Shown here piece after piece: positions 42,906 to 51,742 of a DNA stretch of 64,000 bases; the first letter of the stretch is position 1; each line of letters starts with the position of its first letter. The notes below the pieces were generated by a model that saw nothing but the letters and a program-made list of their open reading frames with translations, was not told where the DNA came from and searched no databases. The translations under genes were made by a program, and so were the position numbers. The stretch comes from Dyella caseinilytica. GTDB taxonomy: Bacteria; Pseudomonadota; Gammaproteobacteria; Xanthomonadales; Rhodanobacteraceae. Location: the NCBI RefSeq assembly GCF_016865235.1, contig NZ_CP064030.1, positions 744,001-808,000 of the forward strand. The letters run 5' to 3'.

Positions 42906-44420
42906 TTAGCGGAGAGCGTTCACCCCGTGCCGCACCGAAGCCTGGGCCACTGGGGGCGAGGGGCTTTGGCGCGCTGGCGCCTCACGCCAACCGCCGCCCA
43001 GCGCCTTGTACAAATTGATCTGGTTGACGGCCTGATCCAACTCAAGGCTGACCAGCTTCTGCTGGGCGGCGTAGAGGGATCGCTGGGCATCCTGAGTGGC
43101 GATGTAGTCGTCCATGCCATCCTTGAAGCGCACCTGGGAGATCGCGTAGACGCGCTGCGATTGATCCACAAGTGCCTGTTGAGCCTGAAGTTCGGGCTGG
43201 ATGTGGTCACGCACGGCCAGCGAATCGGCTACCTCGCGGAACGCTTCCTGGATGGTGCCTTCATAGGCCGCCACCGCACCACCGTAGCGGGCTTTGCTCG
43301 CGCTGAGTTCGTTTTCATTCTTGCCCCAGTCCAGCACCGGCATGCTGCCGGAGACGCCGGCCGTCCAGGCGAGCGAGCCGGCGTGCAGCAGGCTGGAAAG
43401 TCCACCGCTCAACGCCCCCAACACGCCGGTCAGGGCGATATTGGGGAAAAAGGCCGCACGTGCACGGCCAATGTCGGCGTTGGCGGCGCGCAGCCGGTCC
43501 TCGGCGGCCACGATGTCGGGTCGGCGGTCGAGCAGCGAAGAGGGCAGGCCGGCTGGCACGTCGGTCAGCAGCGGCGCCTGCCAGGGGCGCGGTTTGGCGT
43601 AGTCGGGCAACACGGGCTGGCCGATCAGGACGGCCAAGGCATCCATGTCTTTGGCGATACGGATCTGCATGCCCTGCACATCTACCTGTGCAGCGTCCAC
43701 TTGGGTTTGCGAACGGCGCATATCGAATTCCGATACGCCGCCATCGTGGTAGGCCTTCTGCATCACATCCGCGTGACCTTGCTGGGCTGCTTCGGTTTGC
43801 TGCGCCAGTTGCAGCAGAGCGCAGTCGGCGTTGAGGGCGAGATACGCGTTGGCCACCTCGCCGATCAAAGCGATGCGCGCTGATTGGTAGTCCGTGGCCG
43901 TGGCTTCGGCCAACTTGCCCGATTCGTGTGCGATCGCGCGCTGGTGGCCGAAGAAATCCAGCTCATAGCTGGTCATGCCGGCCTGCACCTGATACGTGTT
44001 GAAGGACGTTGCTGTGTTGCGGTTGTTCTCGATCGGACCGAGCAAGCCGTTGGCCGGTTGCTGTGACATGGCTGGCAAGCGCTGGCGGCCGGCGTAGCCC
44101 TGCAAGTCGATTTCCGGGAACAGGCTCGCGCGTGTTTCGCCATAGTCGGCGCGCGCTTCCTCCATCTTGGCGGCGGCGATGCGCAAGTCACGATTGTTGA
44201 TCAATGCGATATCGATCAGGCGTTGCAGGACCGGATCTCGGAAGAACGCGTGCCAGTCCATCTCCGCAGCATCCATGGGCGCGGTGGGTGACGCGGTATT
44301 CGCCGTGTTCGATGGATAGCTATTGGGCACCGGCATGGCAGGTCGCTGATAAGTCGGTTCCATTGAACAACCAGCGAGCACACACGTGGCGATGGCGGTG
44401 GAAAGGAGTAGGGGTTTCAT
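42906..44420 (-). CDS. NodT/OprM-type outer-membrane factor lipoprotein
   Basis: A 504-residue outer-membrane channel of the TolC superfamily. The lipobox VLAGC ends at Cys18. Two OEP repeats follow, with ALINNRDLRIAAAKMEEARA and ADIGRARAAFFPNIALTGVL, and LPSSLLDRRPDIVAAEDRLR is the NodT-family signature. A low-complexity tail closes the chain. It is last in the operon, 13 bases after the synthase gene, with ribosome site GGAGAACC. With the HlyD-type adaptor it would make a trans-envelope conduit. It takes the place of BcsC in this synthase system. Confidence 0.92.
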   Translation of the reverse strand: MKPLLLSTAIATCVLAGCSMEPTYQRPAMPVPNSYPSNTANTASPTAPMDAAEMDWHAFFRDPVLQRLIDIALINNRDLRIAAAKMEEARADYGETRASLFPEIDLQGYAGRQRLPAMSQQPANGLLGPIENNRNTATSFNTYQVQAGMTSYELDFFGHQRAIAHESGKLAEATATDYQSARIALIGEVANAYLALNADCALLQLAQQTEAAQQGHADVMQKAYHDGGVSEFDMRRSQTQVDAAQVDVQGMQIRIAKDMDALAVLIGQPVLPDYAKPRPWQAPLLTDVPAGLPSSLLDRRPDIVAAEDRLRAANADIGRARAAFFPNIALTGVLGALSGGLSSLLHAGSLAWTAGVSGSMPVLDWGKNENELSASKARYGGAVAAYEGTIQEAFREVADSLAVRDHIQPELQAQQALVDQSQRVYAISQVRFKDGMDDYIATQDAQRSLYAAQQKLVSLELDQAVNQINLYKALGGGWREAPARQSPSPPVAQASVRHGVNALR

Positions 44421-44433
44421 AAGGTTCTCCAGG

Positions 44434-46407
44434 TCATCGCGGAGGCGATGCGGTCACGCCGGCCATGCGCAGCAGTTGCGCAAAGGCGCGCAATGGGCGG
44501 GCTTTGATGGCGATGTTGTGCGGTGTCTGGCAGAAGATCAGCCGGATCAGGCGATGCCGTGTGGCCTCGTCGGGTTCGAATTGCACGCAAAGGCGACGCT
44601 GATCGATTCGTGTGACACGGGCCGGTACCCAACCCACATCGGGTACCGATACTTCCAGCGCGTCACCCGGCGTCGGTGCTATCGGAGGGCGGCGTATCGC
44701 TGCACCACTGAGTGAAATATCGATGAACTGGCTGGCTTGTAGCCGGCCACGATATCGCCAGCGTGTGGCGTGCGTGAATGGGAAGCGTTCTTCCTGTCGC
44801 GGTCGTGGCAGGTCCACACACGCGATGATCGCAGCGAGATCCAGTACCAGGGCGATCAGCGTCCAAGCCAGGTTGAAAACGATGCTGCCGTTTATCTCGG
44901 CGCTCATGACGGCATTTACCGCGCCGGCCATCAGGCACAGCATCAGGACGATGAAAAAGCTGGCGAGCTTCCAGTGGATCACGACCTTGCTGCGGTCCAG
45001 CCCCTTGGCGGTCACCTTGAACGGACGTCCAAACGGGCGGAAGCAGGCAGAAATCATGGTTCGCGTTACAGCGTAGGATGCAACCAGCTGAGTGACCTCA
45101 GTAAAAATGGGCAACGTCTTCCGGTCGGTGATCCACGGACCATAGAACCAGAAACCAATCAGCGCTGGCAGGCCGTAGAACATGAACTGCTCAGGCGTGG
45201 TGTAGAACGCGGCTACGCCGAAATACCAATACAGCACTGGCGCAATCAGCATCAGCAGCAGGAACGGCTTGCCGATCCAGTGCAACATGCCGTGGATGTA
45301 ATGCAGGCGGTCAGCCAGGTGGTAGCCGGCATCGCGCAGCGGACCATTTTTCAGTAAGGCGACCTGCATCGTGCCCAGGCACCAACGGCCACGTTGGTTG
45401 ATGTATTCGATCAGCCCTTCGGCCGAAAGACCCACGGAAAGACGTTCATTGAGCCAGCGCGTGATATAGCCGCGCTTGCGCAGTACATAGGTGGTGTGAA
45501 TGTCTTCGCATACGCTATCGGTGGGAAAGCCGCCGACTTCCGTAATGGCCTTGCGCGATATCACGAACGAGGTGCCGACGCAGAAGGCGGAGTTCCACGC
45601 ATCACGCGAGGGCTGGAACACATCGAAGAATACGCGCTGCTCGTCCACCCAACTGTCCGTTGCGCCAAGGTTGTGCTGGATCGGATCGGCGTTGTAGTAG
45701 AACTGGGGTGTCTGCACCAACGCCACGTTCGGTTCCTGGAACAGGCCCATTACGCGATAGAGGATGTTCTTCTGTGGCGCAAAGTCGGCATCGAGCACCA
45801 GGATGTAAGGCGCGTTGGTCTGCCGTGCGGACAACTTGAGACCGTTGTTCATGTTGCCGGCCTTGGCATGACGATTATCCGGGCGCCGTGCGTAATGCAC
45901 ACCCATCCTCGCGCAGTAGTCGCGCAGCCAATCGCGCCGCGTATCGTCCAATACCCAGACGTTGACGTGCGGGTAATCGATCGCTTTGGCCGCGACGATG
46001 GTTTTTTCGAGAATCTGAAGGTCTTCGTTATAAGTGGCGATAAACACATCGACGGCAGGAACGTTCCGGCCTGCAGCCCGCAAACGCGCCTCACCTGCAT
46101 CGGCGAACGGGCGCGAGTCACGCCGGCGCACCATCACCACGATCGTCGCCAGCGTGTAGACAATGGACACCATTTCGAACGCGTAAAACACGTACGACCA
46201 GACGCTGGCAAAACCCTGATGCGCATCAGGCAGCGTTTGCGTGGTTCGCCACAGGGCATAGCGCAACAGCAGGATGCCCGCGAAGATGCCGAACACCAGC
46301 CGATCCAGCGCCCGCTGCGAATGGGCGAAGTGCGCCATGCCTGCTCCGAACACAAGCGTGAGCGCCAGGAACTGCAGCAGCAACGCTGAATCGACAAGAG
46401 GATTCAC
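44434..46407 (-). CDS. BcsA-like processive GT2 synthase with C-terminal PilZ domain
   Basis: A 657-residue membrane glycan synthase. N-terminal helices are followed by a GT2 core: VFIATYNEDLQILEKT, DDTRRDWLRDYC, DADFAPQKN (DxD), SVCEDIHTTYVL (ED) and the QxxRW motif in NQRGRWCLG near 325. More helices follow (to about 525), then a PilZ domain with RWRYRGR and DISLSGAAI, the RxxxR and DxSxxG c-di-GMP contacts. GTG 46407 overlaps the upstream stop (GTGA). It resembles cellulose or mixed-linkage glucan synthases; the product cannot be read from sequence. Confidence 0.88.
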   Translation of the reverse strand: MNPLVDSALLLQFLALTLVFGAGMAHFAHSQRALDRLVFGIFAGILLLRYALWRTTQTLPDAHQGFASVWSYVFYAFEMVSIVYTLATIVVMVRRRDSRPFADAGEARLRAAGRNVPAVDVFIATYNEDLQILEKTIVAAKAIDYPHVNVWVLDDTRRDWLRDYCARMGVHYARRPDNRHAKAGNMNNGLKLSARQTNAPYILVLDADFAPQKNILYRVMGLFQEPNVALVQTPQFYYNADPIQHNLGATDSWVDEQRVFFDVFQPSRDAWNSAFCVGTSFVISRKAITEVGGFPTDSVCEDIHTTYVLRKRGYITRWLNERLSVGLSAEGLIEYINQRGRWCLGTMQVALLKNGPLRDAGYHLADRLHYIHGMLHWIGKPFLLLMLIAPVLYWYFGVAAFYTTPEQFMFYGLPALIGFWFYGPWITDRKTLPIFTEVTQLVASYAVTRTMISACFRPFGRPFKVTAKGLDRSKVVIHWKLASFFIVLMLCLMAGAVNAVMSAEINGSIVFNLAWTLIALVLDLAAIIACVDLPRPRQEERFPFTHATRWRYRGRLQASQFIDISLSGAAIRRPPIAPTPGDALEVSVPDVGWVPARVTRIDQRRLCVQFEPDEATRHRLIRLIFCQTPHNIAIKARPLRAFAQLLRMAGVTASPPR

Positions 46408-47675
46408 GGTGTGTTCTCCGCACGATTGATCGGCTGTCCGGTGAAGGGATTCCAGGCTTTGGCTGCGAGCGCGGTCCAAGCCGTCGCACCCAGATGCGGC
46501 TGGTGGTAATAGAAGAAGTCGGCGTAGGTGGACGTTGGGCCGATAGCGAAATCAGTGCTGATGCGCGCTTGTGGCGTGGCGTAGAGCATGCCGCCGTCAC
46601 TGCGCTGGTTGGCCAACAATTGCCATAAGGCATCCGGCACCGGCTTGCCGCTGGCTTGCATGGCGGTGGCCACCTGCGCGGTGCCTTCCGTCCAGATGCC
46701 ATCGGGATGGCGCATGTAACCATAGCCATCACCGCTGCGATGCTGTGCGTCGATCCAGGTCCAGACCTGATTCCATGCGGTGGGATGCGGCTCGAATGCC
46801 AGCAATGGCCATGCTTGCGCATCCAGTCCGGATTTATCGCGGGAGAGCGTCTTGCCGTCGTCGAGTGTGCCGACCAGGAAGCGATGCTGCGCGTTGTCCC
46901 ACATCGCGTTGACGAAACTCGCCGCCAGCTTTGCTTGTTGCGTCAGCGCGCTATTCCCGGTTTCACGGGCGGCCCAGGTGGCCGCTGCATAAACATCGAT
47001 GTTGTGTTCGGTCGCTTTCCAGTGCTGTGCCTGCTGGGCGTTGTCGTAACCAAACAGGCCGCCTTCGTACGCGGGTGGCGCGGTACCACCACTGGTATGT
47101 GTTTGAATCCAGTTCAGCTGCGCTACGGCGCCGTCCAGATAGCGCCGATCGTGCGTACTGTCGTAGACCGTCAATAGCAGCAAGGCCGCCCAAGCGACAT
47201 TGCCGGTGGCCGTGCCTACCTGATACGGATCCTGGCTCCAGTAATTACCGTTGCTTTGCCAGTAACCGGGCAGCTGGATTTTGTCGCTCTGAATGACACC
47301 GCTGCGATAGGCATTGCGCAAGCGGCCATCCTTGAAAGTTGGATCATGCGCAGCAGCCAGCAAAAACGCATCGGCGATCCGCTGTGCCTGTGCTGGCTCG
47401 CCGCAAGCAGTGAGAGCGATGCCGGCAAGCGCGTTGTCGTACACGAAAGCGACATTGGCCAGTGCACGCGATGTCCCGGTAGCTTGCGTCAGCGTGGGAT
47501 AACTCGGCAGCAGCATCGGACCGCTGCCGGGTATCGCCGCTGCAGCTGCGTGCAAGGCCATGCAACTGCTGCTCGCCAGTTGCTGCTGACTGTTATCCGC
47601 GGCGGCGGTATGCGTGAATGCGAGCATCGAAAAAAGCAGTGCAGCGCTTGCGGTGGAGTGTCTTCGCATGAGCAT
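46404..47675 (-). CDS. Periplasmic (alpha/alpha)6 glycosidase-like protein
   Basis: A 423-residue protein with a signal peptide (ASAALLFSMLAFTHTAAA). The rest has repeating helix pairs with aromatic and acidic residues, such as ATGNVAWAALLLLTVYDSTH, EHNIDVYAAATWAARETGN and AQAWPLLAFEPHP, the look of an (alpha/alpha)6 barrel as in GH8/GH88-type hydrolases. I cannot place it in a numbered family. It may trim or transglycosylate the nascent polymer, as BcsZ does for cellulose. It starts 24 bases after the adaptor gene and is coupled to the synthase gene. Confidence 0.68.
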   Translation of the reverse strand: MLMRRHSTASAALLFSMLAFTHTAAADNSQQQLASSSCMALHAAAAAIPGSGPMLLPSYPTLTQATGTSRALANVAFVYDNALAGIALTACGEPAQAQRIADAFLLAAAHDPTFKDGRLRNAYRSGVIQSDKIQLPGYWQSNGNYWSQDPYQVGTATGNVAWAALLLLTVYDSTHDRRYLDGAVAQLNWIQTHTSGGTAPPAYEGGLFGYDNAQQAQHWKATEHNIDVYAAATWAARETGNSALTQQAKLAASFVNAMWDNAQHRFLVGTLDDGKTLSRDKSGLDAQAWPLLAFEPHPTAWNQVWTWIDAQHRSGDGYGYMRHPDGIWTEGTAQVATAMQASGKPVPDALWQLLANQRSDGGMLYATPQARISTDFAIGPTSTYADFFYYHQPHLGATAWTALAAKAWNPFTGQPINRAENTP

Positions 47676-47699
47676 GCCAATCAGTCTCCGTACGTTGGG

Positions 47700-48974
47700 C
47701 TAGAGAAGGCTTGCGACCACGCTGCGTCCGGGCGTACAGGTCGGCGGATCAGCATGGGGCTGGCCGTTATCATCCCATTGTGCAAGGGCATAGACAGAAC
47801 CATCTTCCGCATAAGGGAACGGAGCGCTGTAAGCGTTCTGCAAGGATTCGGTGACTTTGGGCAGCAGCTGCGTGACATGCGCGCGATGCGGGCGGCCCGA
47901 ATCACCAAGCCGCACCAGCAATTCGCTGCCGATGTTCAAACGCGAGGCCATGCGCGCAGGAAAGACCGTCACGATGTTGGTTTTGCGGCAATCGGTAGCG
48001 CGTACCAGCGTTGCTCCAGCGGCGACTTGCGATCCGACTGGCGCGACAACTTCCTGTGCAGTGCCCGGCGCATAAGCCTTGACCACGTAGTCGGAGATCG
48101 CGTGGATGCGATCTTGCTCGCTATCGATCAGCTGACTCAGCTTGCTGAGCTGCTGATTCAGTGCATCCGTCTGCGCCTGTTCGTCCTTGATGCTGTTCTG
48201 CAAGTCAGCACGACGCTGGGATAGCTGCGGCAGTTGACCATCGCTGTCGTGGCCAGCAGACACGTATATGCCATGTTGTGCAGCGGCAACGCCTGCGCTG
48301 ACGCTTTGTGCATTCTGATCCAGTGCATCGGCCTCGCTGCGTGCGGCATCGGCTTCGGATCGCGCTTCTTCCACGGCTGCAGCACTGACGGCGCCATCAC
48401 GTTGCAAGGCCATGGCGCGTGCGTACTTGGCGTCGAGTTCTTCCAGTTTCGCTGAGGTGGCATCCTGCTGGGCTTGGACGGATTCATAGGCGCTCTGCAA
48501 CTGCGCGACACTCGCATGTTGGTACTTCTGGTATTGCGTGTTGGTGTAGTCGAGCATGCGCTGATCGGCCTGCAAGCGGCTGCTGAGATCGTCCAGATGG
48601 CTTTGCAGCTCCAGGCGCTGCGTGAGCAAGGTGGTCAGCGCATCGTGTGCCACGGTGGTGTTCTTCACGACGGCAATGGTTTCACCCGGCTGGATCGGTT
48701 GGCCATTTTGCGCGTACTGCGCGCTGACGGTGCCGCTGATCGGCGTGGTGATCAGGATCGCAGGTGCGTTGAGAATGGCGCGCGTGGCGGTGGTCGAGAA
48801 CCACGGTTCAAACAAGGTGGACACCAGCAGCCAGGCTACGAAGGCCATCAGTGCATAGCCAACAACGCGAGGAAGCGATGCAAGTGGCGATGGTTTTACG
48901 GGCCTGATCTCGCCAATGGGCGGTGGCGGAACGGGTTTGGGCAGCGGTTCGGTGGGAAGTAGTTGGGTCTTCAA
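47700..48974 (-). CDS. HlyD-type membrane fusion protein
   Basis: A 424-residue adaptor. A cytoplasmic Pro-rich N-terminus and one helix (ALMAFVAWLLVSTLFEPWF, about 38-57) are followed by a beta-barrel/lipoyl half (ILITTPISGTVSAQYAQNGQ), a long coiled coil (about 110-260, with repeated Ala, Gln and Asp) and the second lipoyl half (YAPGTAQEVVAPVGSQVAAG). The start is TTG at 48974 with AAAGGCGA upstream. It is the first gene of the operon. In the mixed-linkage glucan system of Sinorhizobium a similar adaptor (BgsB) partners a c-di-GMP-binding synthase. Confidence 0.88.
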   Translation of the reverse strand: MKTQLLPTEPLPKPVPPPPIGEIRPVKPSPLASLPRVVGYALMAFVAWLLVSTLFEPWFSTTATRAILNAPAILITTPISGTVSAQYAQNGQPIQPGETIAVVKNTTVAHDALTTLLTQRLELQSHLDDLSSRLQADQRMLDYTNTQYQKYQHASVAQLQSAYESVQAQQDATSAKLEELDAKYARAMALQRDGAVSAAAVEEARSEADAARSEADALDQNAQSVSAGVAAAQHGIYVSAGHDSDGQLPQLSQRRADLQNSIKDEQAQTDALNQQLSKLSQLIDSEQDRIHAISDYVVKAYAPGTAQEVVAPVGSQVAAGATLVRATDCRKTNIVTVFPARMASRLNIGSELLVRLGDSGRPHRAHVTQLLPKVTESLQNAYSAPFPYAEDGSVYALAQWDDNGQPHADPPTCTPGRSVVASLL

Positions 48975-49599
48975 AACGAGTCGCCTTTGTCAATCAAATC
49001 GAGGTCAAGCAGAAGCCTGCACCCGAGCGCCGAAGCGGGGTGGAAAGGCGCGCGCATCTCGTGCGAGATGACACCGTAAATAGTTTTAGGTCCGACGGGC
49101 AGAAGGCCTACTTGCCGCGAATCGTCCTTGCGACGGTTCCTTGTTGATGCAATGCGCCAACGTCGAACGCGTAAAGGAATAGTTGGGTTGCAATGAACCT
49201 CGCCTGTCTTGAAGCGTGTAAGTGCTCAGGATCAGTTAGATTTCGGTTCAAGAAATGGATGTATTTAACGTGATGACTACAACCGATCCACGTTTGTGCA
49301 ACAGTGGCTTAGCACGTGGCTGGCGCATTGCAGCACGTTGTTCGGCTAAGTTATTGATCGTCGGTTGCGGAGGATCGCGTGCCAAGTGGGTGCCACTTGG
49401 TTTGATGTGATGACGAAGTGTTTAGCTGGTGGTGAGTGTCGTGATGCAGGATGTTCGTCATCTCAGCGAAAGCTGGGATCCAGCGTCTTCGCTGTGAAAA
49501 GTCACTGGATCCCAGCTTTCGCTGGGATGACGCGCCGTCGAGATTGAGCGTCAGAATGAGGGTGTGGCGGAGGGCGTGCGCGCGTAATTGACCAGCACG
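48975..49599. other. Long gene-free region between ybeY and the polysaccharide operon
   Basis: These 625 bases hold no convincing gene. They contain two short perfect palindromes: CATCTCG-TG-CGAGATG at 49055-49070, and CCAAGTGG-GTG-CCACTTGG at 49382-49400. These could be operators for the operon that starts at 48974. The REP-like inverted pair at 49456-49532 follows. The middle (about 49,200-49,300) is AT-richer and may hold the promoter, but I cannot name a clear -35/-10. Confidence 0.45.
49456..49532. repeat. REP-like inverted pair A
   Basis: Arms 49456-49483 and 49505-49532 are inverted copies of 28 bases with one mismatch. Each arm is itself a hairpin, CCCAGC-GAAA-GCTGGG type with a GNRA-like loop. 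The same architecture occurs at 51,636 and 53,779, so this is a dispersed family. Confidence 0.88.
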
Positions 49600-50094
49600 C
49601 TAGCCATCGTTTTCCACAACATACGGATCGGCGATGCCAAGTTTGGCGAGAATGCGTTTTTCCAGCGATTCCATCGCTTCGGCTTCGTCATCCTCGATAT
49701 GGTCGTAACCCAGTAGATGCAGTACGCCATGTACCGTCATGTGCGCCCAGTGATCGTGCGCAGTCTTATGTTGTTCTGAAGCCTCTCGAGCAACCACCGG
49801 GGCGCAGATGGCCAGGTCACCGATCAGTGGCAAACTCACGTCGGGCGGAAGCTCGGCGGGAAACGACAGCACGTTGGTGGCATAGTCTTTGTGGCGATAG
49901 TCGCGGTTGAGTGTGCGACCTTCGCGTGTGCCGACGATACGGATGGAAAGTTCAGCGAGCTTGCGCCGTTTCGCGCCAGCGAGTGCGGCGTCCACCCAGC
50001 GGCGGAAACTCAGTGGAGAAGGCAGGCCCTTGCGCGCCACACCGTAGCTGATATGCACCTGATGTGAACTGGCTGCAGAGTTATTTCGCGCCAT
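49600..50094 (-). CDS. ybeY: Endoribonuclease YbeY (rRNA maturation factor)
   Basis: A 164-residue metalloenzyme acting in 16S rRNA maturation and ribosome quality control. The zinc motif H-GVLH-LLGYDH lies near residue 125 (HMTVHGVLHLLGYDHIEDD). RTLNRDYRHKDYATNVLSF is the family's conserved block. ATG 50094, inside the end of phoH (14-base overlap), has AAGGGA nearby; an in-frame ATG at 50112 is less likely. The ending is normal. corC, which usually follows, has been displaced. Confidence 0.96.
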   Translation of the reverse strand: MARNNSAASSHQVHISYGVARKGLPSPLSFRRWVDAALAGAKRRKLAELSIRIVGTREGRTLNRDYRHKDYATNVLSFPAELPPDVSLPLIGDLAICAPVVAREASEQHKTAHDHWAHMTVHGVLHLLGYDHIEDDEAEAMESLEKRILAKLGIADPYVVENDG

Positions 50095-51079
50095 TGCCTT
50101 GCTTCCCTTCATTGGCGTCTTCGAAAGCTTCGTACGCACGCACGATCTTGGCCACCAGCGGATGGCGCACCACATCGCGTGAAGTAAAGAAAGTGAAGCT
50201 GATGCCATCCACGCCGCGCAGCACTTCGATCGCATGGCGCAGACCGGAGCGCACATGGCGAGGCAGGTCGATCTGGCTGACGTCGCCGGTGATGACTGCC
50301 ACTGAACCGAAACCGATGCGGGTCAGGAACATCTTCATCTGTTCGACGGTGGTGTTCTGCGCTTCGTCGAGAATCACGTAGGAATCGTTGAGTGTGCGGC
50401 CACGCATATAAGCCAGCGGCGCGATCTCGATGACATTGCGCTCGATCAGCTTGGCGACTTTTTCGAAGCCGAGCATTTCATAGAGTGCATCGTAAAGCGG
50501 ACGCAGATAGGGGTCGACCTTCTGCGAAAGATCGCCGGGCAGAAAGCCGAGTTTCTCGCCCGCTTCAACCGCCGGACGCACTAGCAGCAAGCGTTGCACA
50601 CGATTGGCTTCGAGAGCCTCCACCGCGCTGGCCACAGCGAGATAGGTTTTACCGGTACCGGCTGGACCGACGCCGAAGTTGATGTCGTGAGTGGTGATGG
50701 CATGCAGGTAGCGCGCCTGGTTCGGGCCGCGTCCTTTGATGACACCGCGCTTCACCTTGATCAGCACTTCTTGCGCACTTTCGGCGGCTTCGTCGGTGAT
50801 GGCATCGATGCCCGATTCGGCCAGATACAAGTTGATCCTGGCGCCGTTGAGTGATTCGCGTTCGGCGGCTGCGTAAAGTGCTTTCAGGACTTTTTCGCCG
50901 GCGCGCGCGGCGCCTTCCTCGCCGATCACTTGAAACAAGTTGCCGCGGTGATCGATCTCCACGCCCAGGCGCAGTTCCACCTGGCGCAGGTGTTCGTCGA
51001 ACGGGCCGCAGAGGTTGGCGAGCCGGGCGTTGTCTTCCGGATCGAGGGCGAAATCGCGTTGGTTGAGACCGTCAGTCAT
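50081..51079 (-). CDS. phoH: PhoH-like ATPase (YbeZ)
   Basis: A 332-residue P-loop protein that works with YbeY. Walker A is GPAGTGKTYLAVASAVEAL near 135; Walker B is VILDEAQNTTVEQMKMFL near 225; VITGDVSQIDLPRHVRSGL follows. An N-terminal KH-like region precedes (VELRLGVEIDHRGNLFQV). ATG 51079 overlaps the stop of the upstream GNAT gene as ATGA, so its translation may be coupled to that gene, which is frameshifted here. It overlaps ybeY downstream. Confidence 0.96.
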   Translation of the reverse strand: MTDGLNQRDFALDPEDNARLANLCGPFDEHLRQVELRLGVEIDHRGNLFQVIGEEGAARAGEKVLKALYAAAERESLNGARINLYLAESGIDAITDEAAESAQEVLIKVKRGVIKGRGPNQARYLHAITTHDINFGVGPAGTGKTYLAVASAVEALEANRVQRLLLVRPAVEAGEKLGFLPGDLSQKVDPYLRPLYDALYEMLGFEKVAKLIERNVIEIAPLAYMRGRTLNDSYVILDEAQNTTVEQMKMFLTRIGFGSVAVITGDVSQIDLPRHVRSGLRHAIEVLRGVDGISFTFFTSRDVVRHPLVAKIVRAYEAFEDANEGKQGNGAK

Positions 51080-51586
51080 AGGGTTCGGTGCATCACGTAG
51101 ATATCTGTCGGGCCATGCACGGCATGGCGGAATGCCCCCGGCACCTGCCCGACTATGTTGAAACCGTGGCGCTGCCACAAGCGCACCGCGGTGGTATTGG
51201 TTGAAACGACAAAGTTGAACTGCATGGCGGTAAAGCCGGCCTTGCGTGCTTGCTGCATGGAGTGTTCACACATCTTGCCAGCAATACCTTTCCCGCGTGT
51301 TGCCGGCGACACCATGTAGCCGGCATTGGTGGCCACATGATCGCCTAGGCCCGGCTGATTGGGCTTGAGCATGTAGCAGCCAAGCACTTCCCCGTCCTGT
51401 TCGGCGATAAAGCAGCGGCAGGGGGGTGGTCCACCATTCGCGCGCCTGTTCCATGCTGAGATCGGGCGGATAGCTGTAGGTGTCGCCATTGGCGATCACG
51501 GCGTGGAAGATCGGCCAGGCGCGCGGGAATTCGTCGGCGTGGATTTCGCGCAGAATGAGTTCGGTGGTTGCTGTGGTGTTACTCAT
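51076..51586 (-). pseudogene. GNAT acetyltransferase, frameshifted in a run of six C
   Basis: The N-terminal part (MSNTTATTELILREIHADEF to EQAREWWTT) is in one frame. The rest (CRCFIAEQDGEVLGCYML, the acetyl-CoA loop SPATRGKGIAGKMCEHSM, and VRLWQRHGFNIVGQVPGAF) is in another, up to the stop at 51076. The shift falls at 51421-51426, six G on the + strand; with five, the frame reads EWWTTPCRCFIAEQ without a break. The unshifted frame would stop near 51266. It could be a true lesion, a phase-variable tract or a sequence error. Confidence 0.82.
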
Positions 51587-51635
51587 GCGTGGCTCTGATC
51601 TATGCCATGACGGCCGAATTTCAGTTTTACCTCAC

Positions 51636-51711
51636 CGTCGTCCCGGCGAAGGCCGGGACCCAGTGACTTTTGCCTTGAAGACGCTGGGTCCCGGCCTTCG
51701 CCGGGACGACG
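51636..51711. repeat. REP-like inverted pair B
   Basis: Arms 51636-51663 and 51684-51711 are perfect 28-base inverted copies. Each arm can fold alone (TCCCGGC-GAAG-GCCGGGA). The 20-base centre includes TGACTTTT, also seen in pair A. It lies between two GNAT genes. Confidence 0.9.
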
Positions 51712-51742
51712 AGCGAACTTGCGGCGCGGTGGAGATATTTCG

